Assembly (NCBI GenBank): GCA_046299555.1
Contig: JBKBHS010000002.1
Location: 372,001 to 436,000, forward strand
Direction of reading: 5' to 3'
Origin: CALKJP01 sp046299555
GTDB taxonomy: Bacteria > Bacteroidota > Bacteroidia > JACCXN01
DNA: 64,000 nucleotides
In this document: one piece after another, positions 52,511 to 62,237 of the stretch
Layout: every line of letters starts with the position of its first letter
Numbering within the stretch: the first letter of the stretch is position 1
Notes under the pieces: generated by a model
What the model was told of the DNA's origin: nothing
The model's database searches: none
The model's input: only the letters and a program-made list of their open reading frames with translations
Made by a program: the position numbers and the translations under genes

Positions 52511-53455
52511 TTAATGCAAACCTTTTTCTGCTAAATAGCGCTCTGCATCAAGTGCAGCCATACAGCCGGTACCGGCAGCGGTAACTGCCTGACGATAAAT
52601 TTTATCGGCAGCATCGCCACACGCAAACACTCCTTCAACATTGGTTTTGGTAGAACCTGGAATAGTTTTTATATAACCTACATCATCCATATCAATAAAA
52701 CCTTTAAAAATATCTGTATTTGGTTTATGACCAATGGCTACAAAAAATCCGGTTACATTTATTCGCACCTCTTCATTTGTTTTGGTATTGATTAATATAG
52801 CGCCATCAACTCCTTTATCGCCAGTAATTTCTTTTGTTTCGTGATTAAATAGAATTTCGATATTAGGTGTATTCATTACTCTGTGTTGCATAGCTTTTGA
52901 AGCTCTTAATTCACTTTTACGCACTATCATATATACTTTTTTACACAATTTTGCCAAATACGAAGCTTCTTCGCAAGCAGTATCACCTCCTCCAACTATG
53001 GCAACTTCTTGTCCGCGGAAAAAATATCCATCACACACAGCACAAGCTGAAACACCAAATCCATTTAAACGCTGTTCGCTTTCTAATCCAAGCCATTTAG
53101 CAGATGCTCCGGTTGCAATAATTACGGCATCGGCTGTTATTAATTTATTATCATCTATCCATACTTTATGGGGTAAAGATGAAAAATCAACTTTTGTGGC
53201 CATGCCCCAACGAATATCTGTACCAAAGCGCTCTGCTTGTTTTTTAAAATCTTCCATCATTTCCGGACCTTGCACGCCATTAGGGTATCCAGGAAAATTT
53301 TCTACTTCGGTAGTAATGGTTAATTGACCGCCCGGCTGTAGCCCTTGGTACATAACGGGTTTCATGTCAGCACGTGCGGCATATATAGCTGCTGTATAAC
53401 CGGCAGGACCTGAACCTATAATAAGGCATTTTACGTGTTCTGTTATTTCGCTCAT
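52511..53455 (-). CDS. trxB: Thioredoxin-disulfide reductase
   Basis: 314 residues from the ATG at 53455; a longer frame to 53485 runs through the promoter and is rejected. FAD site IIGSGPAGYTAAI, redox pair C138/C141 in CAVC, NADPH site VGGGDTACEEA, and the final GVFACGDAAD. It keeps thioredoxin reduced with NADPH. It is monocistronic. Confidence 0.94.
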   Translation of the reverse strand: MSEITEHVKCLIIGSGPAGYTAAIYAARADMKPVMYQGLQPGGQLTITTEVENFPGYPNGVQGPEMMEDFKKQAERFGTDIRWGMATKVDFSSLPHKVWIDDNKLITADAVIIATGASAKWLGLESEQRLNGFGVSACAVCDGYFFRGQEVAIVGGGDTACEEASYLAKLCKKVYMIVRKSELRASKAMQHRVMNTPNIEILFNHETKEITGDKGVDGAILINTKTNEEVRINVTGFFVAIGHKPNTDIFKGFIDMDDVGYIKTIPGSTKTNVEGVFACGDAADKIYRQAVTAAGTGCMAALDAERYLAEKGLH

Positions 53456-53474
53456 AATATTTTTAAATTTGATG

Positions 53475-53482
53475 CAAATATA
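53475..53482 (-). promoter_or_regulatory. -7 promoter box (TATATTTG) for trxB
   Basis: TAnnTTTG on the minus strand 20 bp before the trxB start at 53455; it fixes that start. Confidence 0.65.
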
Positions 53483-53498
53483 CATTAATACTTTACTG

Positions 53499-54254
53499 AT
53501 GATTCGTAATAAATATCACATTTTGTTAAGTTTCATTTTTTTGTGTGTTAATATAATTAGCGCACAAAATGATTCTATTAGCTTTAAAAATGAAATTGGC
53601 GTAAATATTGGCCCTATTGCAATTATTGGATTAGGAAGTAATCAAATTTTTTCGCAACCAATTGAAATAAATTATAAAAGAAATATCAAAAATAGATTTT
53701 ATATAAAATCATATATACAACATAAAAAACAATTTCCGCTAAGTAATAATGGAGACATTTTAAAAGCGATAGAAATAATCGATTCCTCTCAATTTAATGT
53801 ATATTATTACTCTATTGATAGATTTTCAAGAGCAATAGCGTTGGGATTAGAATACAGAACTTACAATGATAATTGGGGAATGATTTACGGTGTAAATTTT
53901 AAATATATGTATTTCAAAAATCAGATTATTAATTATTACAACGTATTTAATTACAATATAGGGAATATTCAAAGTCCATATATGTTTGATAAAAATTTTA
54001 AAGAATCTCACTACAAAGAAGGTAATTTATTAACAGAAAATTCTTTTGGACTCGAACCTAATTTTGGTTTTTATATAAATCTAAATAAACGAATATCATT
54101 AATAACTCAAGCACGTGTGTACATGGGCTATGGTACACAAACTCTTTTTAATCATGATTATACAACATGGCAAAGTTCCACTCAAAAATTTCAAGTGTTT
54201 AGATTTGATACAGACCCTTTAATTACAGAGTTTTCTATAAATTATAGATTTTAA
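53499..54254 (+). CDS. Hypothetical secreted outer-membrane-like protein
   Basis: 251 residues from the ATG at 53499, where a signal peptide starts (MIRNKYHILLSFIF, cleavage near ISAQ); the open frame reaches back to 53469. The mature part is rich in Tyr, Asn and alternating strands (GLEYRTYNDNWG, FYINLNKRISLI) and ends in FSINYRF, like a barrel with terminal Phe. I know no function. It is convergent with the DUF4249 gene, whose stop abuts it. Confidence 0.7.
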   Translation: MIRNKYHILLSFIFLCVNIISAQNDSISFKNEIGVNIGPIAIIGLGSNQIFSQPIEINYKRNIKNRFYIKSYIQHKKQFPLSNNGDILKAIEIIDSSQFNVYYYSIDRFSRAIALGLEYRTYNDNWGMIYGVNFKYMYFKNQIINYYNVFNYNIGNIQSPYMFDKNFKESHYKEGNLLTENSFGLEPNFGFYINLNKRISLITQARVYMGYGTQTLFNHDYTTWQSSTQKFQVFRFDTDPLITEFSINYRF

Positions 54255-55196
54255 TCACTTACAAATTACAGTATCATAACTAGGGTTATAAGCTCCCCAA
54301 TAGCCAATAGCTCCACCGCTAATGTTAGATTTAATAGTAGTGGGTGATGCAAAAGGATTTCCATTATTGGATACTTCGGCTTCGTAACTTCTTAAAAATT
54401 CGTAAGTAGGATAATCAATGGAACAAAATTTTACTACCACGGTATCGCCTTTCTTAAAAAAACCTGCCTCCGGCCCTGTGTCATCGGGAGCCGTAGAGTT
54501 AGGAACAGACCCTCTGTTATATCCAAAACGAAAAGAACGACCATCAATAAATTTATCATCGAATACCGAGCCAAAAGGAGCAATAAAATTGGCATCTTTT
54601 CCTAATCGCATAGCATACCAGCGGTAAGCATTTCCTAATCCTGCCGGTTCGGAAAAATTAGCCCATACAAAACCAAGGCTATCTCTATCTGCAAAAACTT
54701 CAAACCACAAAGAGTCTAATGGAACTTTTGGTTTAATGGTGGTTACCGCTTTATAATTATCACCTAAATAATTGATAGATAATTTATAGGTTTTACCCTC
54801 TTGCCCCCAAAATTGATTGTTTAAGGTGGTATAAACACAAAAGTATACAGCTGCTAAAGTATTTACATCTATCCCAATAAATGAAGCCAATAACGGTAGT
54901 AAAGAGTCAGGAAAATTTCTGGAACATACTTCTATTAAATTCTCTTTAGCTGTGCCATTGTCTAATGTTACCACAGCTCCTTTAATAAACATGTTTTCAA
55001 AGGTACTCTGATCGGTAAATTTAAAATACCCGATACTTTTACTTAAAATAACAATGGGTGGCATTCCTTCTTCAATTCGTGCTTCCACTATCATTCGTCC
55101 TTCGGTATCAGGAATATCTATATTAACCTCTCTTTCGCAGGAGAAAAAGACTCCTGTAATCAAAAAAAGTATCACTATGTATTTCTTTTTTAGCAT
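54255..55196 (-). CDS. DUF4249 lipoprotein
   Basis: 313 residues with lipobox Cys20 (VFFSC). EREVNIDIPDTEGRMIVEARIEEG and VILSKSIGYF near the N-terminus are DUF4249 hallmarks. The family is made of outer-membrane lipoproteins nearly always encoded after a TonB receptor, as here (3-bp gap), and probably forms a substrate-capturing partner. The substrate is unknown. Confidence 0.88.
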   Translation of the reverse strand: MLKKKYIVILFLITGVFFSCEREVNIDIPDTEGRMIVEARIEEGMPPIVILSKSIGYFKFTDQSTFENMFIKGAVVTLDNGTAKENLIEVCSRNFPDSLLPLLASFIGIDVNTLAAVYFCVYTTLNNQFWGQEGKTYKLSINYLGDNYKAVTTIKPKVPLDSLWFEVFADRDSLGFVWANFSEPAGLGNAYRWYAMRLGKDANFIAPFGSVFDDKFIDGRSFRFGYNRGSVPNSTAPDDTGPEAGFFKKGDTVVVKFCSIDYPTYEFLRSYEAEVSNNGNPFASPTTIKSNISGGAIGYWGAYNPSYDTVICK

Positions 55197-55199
55197 AAT

Positions 55200-57557
55200 T
55201 TAAAATTTAAAATTCCATGTTGCAGAAGGTAAAATCGGAAACAACGATACCTGCTTGGCAGATACTTTAAACGTTCCTTTGGTTACATCACCTTCGTTTG
55301 CAAAATAGATGAAATATGGATTATATCGGTTGTAAACATTATATACCGAAAAATTAAAACTCGATTCAAATTTTTCTGTTTTTTTATGATTCCATGTTAC
55401 GGAAATATCCGCACGATGATAAGCCGGCATTCTGAATTCGTTGCGCTTACTATAAATATTTACTACTCTACCTTCGAAGAAATATCGCTCTATAGGCAAG
55501 GTAATGGCATTTCCGGTTCCATAAACAAATACGGCTGAAAGCGTCCATTTTTCATTAAAATTATAGGTTGCCACAACTGATGCATCATGTCTTCTATCGT
55601 ATCGAGCAGGAAAAGTTTCTCCGCCATTTATTTCTTTGAATGTGCGATTAGTCCATGATAATGTGTAACCAATCCATCCCGTAAATTTTCCTTGAGCTTT
55701 TTTAAAGAAAAATTCTGCGCCATAAGATTCACCGCTTCCAAAAGTTAAAAGATGATCTAAATTTTCTTTGATATTATCTTCCGGTAAAGCTCCTTCTTTA
55801 TATTCGACAAGGTTTCTCATATCTTTATAATAAAGCTCTATGGAAGATTCGTATGTATTTTCCTTAAAGTTTTTAAAATATCCAACCGCATATTGCGTAC
55901 TTAATTGCGGTTGTACAATTTCAGTACTTGGCATCCAGGTATCGGTTGGCAATGCAATGGCTGAAAGCGAAGCTAAATGTACATATTGATAGTTTCTGGT
56001 ATAAGCAGCCTTAATTGAATTATTGGAGTTGATTTTAAATCGTAACGAAGCTCTGGGTTCCCAACCATTATAATCTTTAATGGGTTGATTTTTGGTGTAC
56101 ACAATTGTATCAATAGTTTGTCCAATTTCATTTTTTACATAGCGATCAAATGGGCCTATGTGTTGAAAATAGGAAAAACGAACTCCTGCATTAATTCTCA
56201 AACGATCGGTTAAATCAAAATCATCGGTTATATAAGCAGCAGCTTCGTTGGCAAAATATTTTTTAATTTTTCCGGTATCAAATTCTACATCGCCTTGTCG
56301 GGCAGAAGCATTGCTTGGAACAAAGGTGTGGAAAGTGTAATTAACACCATATTTAATATTGTGGCGAATACTTGGGAAATAAGTAAAATCTACTTTTGCA
56401 TTCCAATCTTGAATTCCGGAATACAATTTAAATTCAAAATCAGATTGTGAAGCTCCAAACGAAAACTTGTAATCGCTGAATACCAAAGTGGTATTCAAAA
56501 ATAATTTATCGGAAAATAAATGATTCCATCGCATGGAAGTGGTAGCATTTCCCCATGGTATATCTACTTTAAAACCGGCTTTTTTATTGTTATACGAAAA
56601 TACATCACGACCAAAATAACCACTCACAAACAAGCGGTCTTTGTCTGATAAAATGTAATTTACTTTTGCATTTAAATCATAAAAATAATAGCCTGTTCCT
56701 TTAAACGTGGATGTTTCAGGAATAAAAGGCTCTGCCAGAAAATCGGCATAGGTTCTTCTCCCTGAAACGATAAACGAAGCTTTATCTTTTTTAATAGGAC
56801 CTTGTAAGGTTAAGCGAGATGAAATTACGCCAATACCACCTTCTGCCTGAAATCGCTGATTATTGCCTTCTTTCATGGATATATCAAGTACCGAGGCTAA
56901 ACGACCACCATATTGTGCAGGCATTCCTCCTTTTATCAATTCCACATTTTTAATGGCATCTGCATTAAACACCGAGAAAAATCCGAATAAATGAGCAGCA
57001 TTATACACCACTGCTTCATCCAATAAAATTAAATTTTGATCAGGTCCACCACCACGAACATAAAAGCCTGAATTTCCTTCACCGGAAGATTGCACCCCGG
57101 GTAATAATTGAATTGTTTTTAATACATCAACTTCGCCCATAAAAGCCGGTAAAGTTTTAACCTGCTCCATTTCAAGCTCCATACGTCCCATATCGCTACT
57201 TTGCGTATTTTTATCACTTCGCTCGCCTGTAATAACTACTTCTTTGGTAGTGATAGATTTGTCTTTTAAATTAATGTTTAAACGCTGATCTTTACTTAAA
57301 TCAACTTGCTGTGAAAATTCTTCAAAACCAATAAAAGATACTACCAGGGTATATTTACCTTGAGGTAAGGTAATAGAGAAAAAACCATATTGATTAGTGG
57401 TAGTGCCTTTTAAAATTTCTTTAATATAAACATTAGCACCAATTAAACTTTCACCACTTTTAGCGTCTTTAACATAACCACTTATCGTAAATTTATTTTG
57501 AGCAAACGCAAAAAGCGATAAAAATAAAATACACGTAAAAAATAATAACTTTTTCAT
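55200..57557 (-). CDS. TonB-dependent receptor with carboxypeptidase-like domain
   Basis: 785 residues. The signal peptide (to about FAFAQN) is followed by a CarboxypepD_reg-like domain (20-105; SGYVKDAKSGESLIGANVYI), a plug domain (LLPGVQSSGEGNSGFYVRGGGPDQNLILLDEA, motif at 152-183), and the 22-strand barrel to the C-terminal Phe (SATWNFKF). It imports a ligand using TonB energy; the DUF4249 lipoprotein is its likely partner. No enzymes hint at the ligand. Confidence 0.92.
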   Translation of the reverse strand: MKKLLFFTCILFLSLFAFAQNKFTISGYVKDAKSGESLIGANVYIKEILKGTTTNQYGFFSITLPQGKYTLVVSFIGFEEFSQQVDLSKDQRLNINLKDKSITTKEVVITGERSDKNTQSSDMGRMELEMEQVKTLPAFMGEVDVLKTIQLLPGVQSSGEGNSGFYVRGGGPDQNLILLDEAVVYNAAHLFGFFSVFNADAIKNVELIKGGMPAQYGGRLASVLDISMKEGNNQRFQAEGGIGVISSRLTLQGPIKKDKASFIVSGRRTYADFLAEPFIPETSTFKGTGYYFYDLNAKVNYILSDKDRLFVSGYFGRDVFSYNNKKAGFKVDIPWGNATTSMRWNHLFSDKLFLNTTLVFSDYKFSFGASQSDFEFKLYSGIQDWNAKVDFTYFPSIRHNIKYGVNYTFHTFVPSNASARQGDVEFDTGKIKKYFANEAAAYITDDFDLTDRLRINAGVRFSYFQHIGPFDRYVKNEIGQTIDTIVYTKNQPIKDYNGWEPRASLRFKINSNNSIKAAYTRNYQYVHLASLSAIALPTDTWMPSTEIVQPQLSTQYAVGYFKNFKENTYESSIELYYKDMRNLVEYKEGALPEDNIKENLDHLLTFGSGESYGAEFFFKKAQGKFTGWIGYTLSWTNRTFKEINGGETFPARYDRRHDASVVATYNFNEKWTLSAVFVYGTGNAITLPIERYFFEGRVVNIYSKRNEFRMPAYHRADISVTWNHKKTEKFESSFNFSVYNVYNRYNPYFIYFANEGDVTKGTFKVSAKQVSLFPILPSATWNFKF

Positions 57558-57675
57558 CAGAATTTAACGATAAGCAAAGTTATGCTAAATAAAAACAGCT
57601 CTTTATAAATTTTGTTTGGCGGCAAATAAATAGTTTTTTCGGCATCTTTTGAGTAAATTAAATTTAAAAAAATAT

Positions 57676-57683
57676 TATTTTTG
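57676..57683 (+). promoter_or_regulatory. -7 promoter box (TATTTTTG) for tRNA-Pro
   Basis: A TAnnTTTG box 11 bp before the tRNA 5' end. A TTTTG 24 bp upstream is slightly too far for an ideal -33. Confidence 0.6.
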
Positions 57684-57694
57684 CAAAGTTCAAT

Positions 57695-57767
57695 CGGGAT
57701 GTGGCGCAGTTGGTAGCGCACCAGTATGGGGTGCTGGGGGTCGCACGTTCGAGTCGTGTCATCCCGA
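57695..57767 (+). tRNA. tRNA-Pro (GGG)
   Basis: 73 nt. Acceptor CGGGATG/CATCCCG, D-arm GGCGCAGTTGGTAGCGC, anticodon stem CCAGT/GCTGG with loop ATGGGGT (anticodon GGG), T-loop TTCGAGT. CCA is not encoded. Confidence 0.92.
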
Positions 57768-57770
57768 CTT

Positions 57771-57808
57771 AAACTCCTCACATTTTTTATGTGGGGAGTT
57801 TATTTTTT
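57771..57808 (+). terminator. Terminator of tRNA-Pro
   Basis: The stem AAACTCCTCAC/GTGGGGAGTTT with a T-rich loop is followed by TATTTTTTT. The minus-strand HTTM gene ends nearby at 57800. Confidence 0.85.
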
Positions 57809-58603
57809 TAATGGATAAAAAAGCATATACATAATCAACATTATAATTCCAAAATCAGGAATTCCCATAAATAAGGCTATGGCTATGTGAAACAATGAGC
57901 CAATCCATAATACATATTTACGTATAGGCACAAACCAAATAAGTACAGGAAACAATAATTGAAAAGCAAGCGTTGCATAAGTAACTATATAAATCAACCA
58001 TAACTGCTGTCCCATCCATTTGGAAAAATAAGGCAAGCTATATTCAGGATTGTTGAATATGTACATCAATGCAGTACCATTAATCCATGTTTCTCCGGTA
58101 AGTTTATAAATTCCTGCAACACCGTACATCATAGCTATTTGAATGCGACTTGCAATAGCTGAAAGATTATTCAATAAATTTTCTATTGGCGATTTTTGGG
58201 CATTGCTCTCAGCATTATTAATAGCCAAATAAAGTAAAATTAAGGCTACTAAATTGTTTCCTCCATTTTGCACGGCAGCTGCATTGTAATACAAATTGAT
58301 ATACAAATACCATATTAATAAATGCACCCATCTTGCAGGCTTAAATAAACCTACAAGCAACATAATCAAATAAAGAATGATTACTAAAAAATAGTTCTTA
58401 CTAAAAAAAGAAATCGAAATAATATTCAGCCAATTGCCCACTGCAGCAGGAAATTGTATTAATTGATTTTCACCCCAAAAATCACCAGCAGCCGGCAACA
58501 GAATAAGCGTATGAATAAATAAAAAAGCATACATCCATTTTCGGAACATTTTTACCTGTTCTGAAAATAAGTCCTGCTGATATAATTTATCTATCCACTG
58601 CAT
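57800..58603 (-). CDS. HTTM domain membrane protein
   Basis: 267 residues with about six membrane helices and the HTTM pattern (FRKWMYAFLFIHTLILLP at the N-terminus; AMMYGVAGIYKLTGETWINGTAL in the middle, about 158-180). HTTM is the membrane domain shared with vitamin-K-dependent gamma-carboxylase; the hydroxylase or carboxylase chemistry in bacteria is unproven. Start and stop overlap the neighbouring gene (TAATG), so the pair is coupled. Confidence 0.87.
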   Translation of the reverse strand: MQWIDKLYQQDLFSEQVKMFRKWMYAFLFIHTLILLPAAGDFWGENQLIQFPAAVGNWLNIISISFFSKNYFLVIILYLIMLLVGLFKPARWVHLLIWYLYINLYYNAAAVQNGGNNLVALILLYLAINNAESNAQKSPIENLLNNLSAIASRIQIAMMYGVAGIYKLTGETWINGTALMYIFNNPEYSLPYFSKWMGQQLWLIYIVTYATLAFQLLFPVLIWFVPIRKYVLWIGSLFHIAIALFMGIPDFGIIMLIMYMLFYPLKK

Positions 58604-59172
58604 TAGTGTAATTGCTTTTTAGAAAACAAGGCTGCTTTTTTTTCAATTTCAATTTTTCCGTTTTTTATAACGGGAGTATATATTATGTATGCTGTTTCAA
58701 TAGCCTGGAATGAAGTATGAGGATAATGCTTGCGAGCTTGTAATAAAAAATAACGGTCGATTGTTTTTTCTAAAATTTCATATTGCCCTTTTAATTTTTG
58801 TTCGTGCAAATACTCCATGTTTCGGGAGATATAATCATATCCTGCTCTTAGTTTGGCATGATGGGTAAATCGAAATTTTGAATGAATATCTAAATCTTCT
58901 TTACCCGGATTAATCCAATTCGATTTATTGCCGAAACTATCTTCTATTCTGAAATAAATTTCTCTATGTGACTTAGGAGGGTCAGGTGCAAAAAGTTTAA
59001 AATTCTGAAAAAAGAATGGATGTACATATCGAAATGCAGCGCGTTTTATAATTGAATTGTCTTCGCTTAAATCAGAAAAATTATAAATACCTACCATCAA
59101 AAAATGATAGGCCAATATAAACAAACCGCCTATGGCAAGGTTTCGGTAATTTTTATTTTCCCCTGAAGCCAT
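58603..59172 (-). CDS. DUF5819-like partner of the HTTM protein
   Basis: 189 residues with one N-terminal membrane helix (about 12-30), then FFFQNFKLFAPDPPKSHREIYF (motif at about 52-73), the signature of DUF5819 proteins that accompany HTTM genes. The function is unknown; the pair probably forms one membrane complex. Confidence 0.8.
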   Translation of the reverse strand: MASGENKNYRNLAIGGLFILAYHFLMVGIYNFSDLSEDNSIIKRAAFRYVHPFFFQNFKLFAPDPPKSHREIYFRIEDSFGNKSNWINPGKEDLDIHSKFRFTHHAKLRAGYDYISRNMEYLHEQKLKGQYEILEKTIDRYFLLQARKHYPHTSFQAIETAYIIYTPVIKNGKIEIEKKAALFSKKQLH

Positions 59173-59212
59173 AAGCGGTTTGAATTAAATCTCTGTTTAA
59201 ACAGAGTAATTT

Positions 59213-60487
59213 TTAATATGCAAACAAAGGTAAATCCTTCATTAATTCATTTACTTTTTTTCTCACCGATGCAATTACTTGCTCATTATCTTTATTCATT
59301 AATACTTCATCAATTAATTCCACGATATATGGAATTTTATCTTCTTTTATTCCACGAGTAGTAATTGCAGGCGTTCCTACTCTGATACCCGATGTAACAA
59401 ATGGTGATTTATCGTCAAAAGGAACCATGTTTTTATTTACCGTAATATCAGCTTTTACCAATGCATTTTCTGCTTCTTTACCGGTTACATTTTTACTTCT
59501 TAAATCAATTAACATACTATGATTATCAGTACCACCGGAAATTACAGCGTAACCTCTATCAACAAATGCTTGCGCCATTGCTTTGGCATTTTTCATTACT
59601 TGTTCACCGTAGGTTTTAAATTCATCACTTAAAGCTTCACCAAATGCAACTGCTTTTGCAGCAATAACATGCTCAAGAGGCCCCCCTTGTGTACCGGGGA
59701 ATACCGCAGCATCTAACAAAGATGACATTGGACGAATTTCACCCTTAGGAGTAGTTAATCCAAATGGATTAGGAAAATCTTTTCCCATCATAATTACACC
59801 GCCTCTTGGTCCACGCAAGGTTTTATGCGTGGTAGATGTAACGATATGGCAATGCGGAAGAGGATTATTTAACAATCCTTTGGCAATTAATCCTGCGGGA
59901 TGCGAAATATCTGCCATTAGCAATGCTCCTACCTCATCAGCAATAGCACGTAAACGGGCGTAATCCCAATCGCGTGAATAAGATGAAGCACCGCAAATAA
60001 TTAATTTAGGTTTTTCTTTACGGGCAGTTTCGGCCACTTTATCATAGTTAATTCTTCCGGTTTCTTTTTCTACCCCATAAAATGTTGGGCGATATAATTT
60101 ACCTGAAAAATTTACGGGAGAACCGTGTGTTAAATGCCCTCCATGAGAAAGATCGAAACCTAAAATAGTATCTCCTGGCTTTAAAACAGCCAACATGACA
60201 GCAGCATTTGCCTGAGCTCCTGAGTGTGGCTGAACATTGGCCCATTCTGCACCAAATAATTGTTTTAATCTGTCAATAGCTAATTGCTCTACTTTATCAA
60301 CCACTTCACAACCGCCATAATAACGTTTGCCGGGCAGCCCTTCTGCATATTTATTAGTAAGCACAGAGCCCATAGCCTGCATTACTTGTTCGCTTACAAA
60401 ATTTTCGGAGGCAATTAATTCAATGCCATGTGTCTGGCGTTGTTTTTCCTGTTCGATTAAGTTGAAAATGGTTGTATCTTTTTGCAT
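59213..60487 (-). CDS. glyA: Serine hydroxymethyltransferase
   Basis: 424 residues. PLP lysine K222 in TSTTHKT; LIASENFVSEQV, KYAEGLPGKRYYGG and GAQANAAV are family motifs. It interconverts serine and glycine with tetrahydrofolate. It is monocistronic with its own promoter and a 75-bp gap to the next gene. Confidence 0.95.
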   Translation of the reverse strand: MQKDTTIFNLIEQEKQRQTHGIELIASENFVSEQVMQAMGSVLTNKYAEGLPGKRYYGGCEVVDKVEQLAIDRLKQLFGAEWANVQPHSGAQANAAVMLAVLKPGDTILGFDLSHGGHLTHGSPVNFSGKLYRPTFYGVEKETGRINYDKVAETARKEKPKLIICGASSYSRDWDYARLRAIADEVGALLMADISHPAGLIAKGLLNNPLPHCHIVTSTTHKTLRGPRGGVIMMGKDFPNPFGLTTPKGEIRPMSSLLDAAVFPGTQGGPLEHVIAAKAVAFGEALSDEFKTYGEQVMKNAKAMAQAFVDRGYAVISGGTDNHSMLIDLRSKNVTGKEAENALVKADITVNKNMVPFDDKSPFVTSGIRVGTPAITTRGIKEDKIPYIVELIDEVLMNKDNEQVIASVRKKVNELMKDLPLFAY

Positions 60488-60519
60488 GATGATGAATTAT
60501 TTAGATTCTAAAATTTTAG

Positions 60520-60527
60520 CAAAGTTA
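60520..60527 (-). promoter_or_regulatory. -7 promoter box (TAACTTTG) for glyA
   Basis: TAnnTTTG on the minus strand, about 33 bp before the glyA start. Confidence 0.65.
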
Positions 60528-60562
60528 TAAATTTGAATTAGTAATTAATATTTTAAGCATTG

Positions 60563-62119
60563 TTAGATTTTTTTTAGCAAAACCTTAGTGTATTGTTCAT
60601 TCACACCTTGTCGCCAGGCGATAGCTGCCGGCAAATAGATCTGTTCTAATTGTGGCTTGTTATCAGTTAAAACAGGAGCATCACTAAAATCAATCTTATT
60701 AACATCCAAAAAATTTTTTGTTAAATCTGATAGTGTTTTTTTATCATCTTCAGCGTATGAAATCGTTGAAAAATCTTTTTTATCCAATGATGCTAAAAAA
60801 ATTAAATTGCGTTCAAACTCGTTATCGGCAGGAGTAACCAACAAGTTTACATGATAGCCACATGATACTAATGTATTATAAACGCTTCGAGCAGCTTTGC
60901 CTTTTTCTCCACTTATAAATCCATAAAAGTTCATCATAATCATACCTTTATCGGTAAGTATATTCTTTACTTCTTCAAAGCACTCTTTTGTGAATAAATG
61001 CGCAGGTGGTGTTTCACTTAAAAACATATCGTAAGTAACTAAATCGTATTTTTTTTCTGTTTTATTTATAAAATGTCGTGCATCATCCACATGAATAGGT
61101 ATTTCCGTTCTTACATCAAAATATTTAATGGCCGTTTCTTTAATGCGTTCATCAATTTCTACCACTTCCATTTCAAATCCTAATTTTTGAAATTGTCGAA
61201 CAATTGTTCCACCTCCCAAACCACACAAAAGCGCTTTACTGCCTTTAGGTAAAATACTTGCGGCAGCCGGAAAATAATAAGCATAATCCCATAAATCTTC
61301 ACCGGGTTTATTTAAATTGGTAATAGTTTGTGCTGTATTGTTTACAAGCATAGCCCTCACTTGTATGGTATCATTTTCTTTTGTTATGTAAGGATGTTCC
61401 ACTATTTTAACCTGACCTAATATGCCATCTTTGTTATATAAAATTTTATATTCCGATGCACCAAAATTATTGTTGAATAAAAAATAACTAATCGGAAAAA
61501 TAACTATAAGTAAGAGTAAATCTTGATATTGCTTATGATAAATAAGGGCTATAACTGTTGGCAAAATTAATGTTGTACCACTAATTAATATAGTATATTT
61601 TATTCCAAGCTCTGGAAGTAAATAAAAACCTGTGAGAAAAGTGGATAAAATTCCTCCAAGAGTAGAAATGGCATAAACAGTACCTGCACTCTTACCGGCC
61701 TTTTCAGCATGTTGAGTAAAAAAGTGAATTATGAGAGGAGATGTCATTCCCATAAACAATAAAGGAGGTAACATGAAAACTAATAATGAGATACTTGCAC
61801 CAAGCCTTACATCAAGATTTATAGTTGCTTTTAGAATGTAATAAGATGAAAGCGGCATTAGCAAAGTAAACAAACCCGCCAGTAATAAAACTAAATAAAT
61901 TGATGTAACATTTTTTGATTTTGATGAAATATAACCACCGGTATAATATCCAGTAGTTAAAGCAAACAAAGTAATACCCAAAGTAGCAGCCCAAACATAT
62001 AATGAAGTGCCAAAAACCGGAGCTAAAATTTTTGCGCCAACTAATTCAACTGTCATAACAGCTGCTCCTTCTAAAAAGGAAAGCAATAGAATAAATGCAA
62101 CTAATTTATTTTTAAACAT
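60563..62119 (-). CDS. Fused membrane transporter-like / spermidine synthase-like protein
   Basis: 518 residues. The N-terminal half has seven to eight membrane helices (up to about 220) of the MFS-like type often fused to spermidine synthases (LEGAAVMTVELVGAKILAPVFGTS, motif at 16-39). The C-terminal half (about 260-490) has the spermidine synthase SAM fold: LLCGLGGGTIVRQF and VEIDERI. The acidic residues that bind putrescine cannot be judged complete, so polyamine synthesis is unproven. It is monocistronic. Confidence 0.87.
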   Translation of the reverse strand: MFKNKLVAFILLLSFLEGAAVMTVELVGAKILAPVFGTSLYVWAATLGITLFALTTGYYTGGYISSKSKNVTSIYLVLLLAGLFTLLMPLSSYYILKATINLDVRLGASISLLVFMLPPLLFMGMTSPLIIHFFTQHAEKAGKSAGTVYAISTLGGILSTFLTGFYLLPELGIKYTILISGTTLILPTVIALIYHKQYQDLLLLIVIFPISYFLFNNNFGASEYKILYNKDGILGQVKIVEHPYITKENDTIQVRAMLVNNTAQTITNLNKPGEDLWDYAYYFPAAASILPKGSKALLCGLGGGTIVRQFQKLGFEMEVVEIDERIKETAIKYFDVRTEIPIHVDDARHFINKTEKKYDLVTYDMFLSETPPAHLFTKECFEEVKNILTDKGMIMMNFYGFISGEKGKAARSVYNTLVSCGYHVNLLVTPADNEFERNLIFLASLDKKDFSTISYAEDDKKTLSDLTKNFLDVNKIDFSDAPVLTDNKPQLEQIYLPAAIAWRQGVNEQYTKVLLKKI

Positions 62120-62237
62120 ATTTCAAAGCTATAAATAATTCATCAATAAAATAAAGTATGACTAAAATCATATAGCACTATGATGCATGTCATTTTAATT
62201 ATATCTGTTTTGAAAAAATTTTGTAAAAAATTAGATT

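Noticed and set aside
57557..57781. Minus-strand open frame of 74 codons
   Set aside because: It runs antisense through tRNA-Pro and its promoter; the translated RDDTTRTCDPQ-type sequence is the well-known spurious product of an antisense tRNA.
57649..57834. Plus-strand open frame through tRNA-Pro
   Set aside because: Its middle is the tRNA itself and its end is the terminator; no coding signal.
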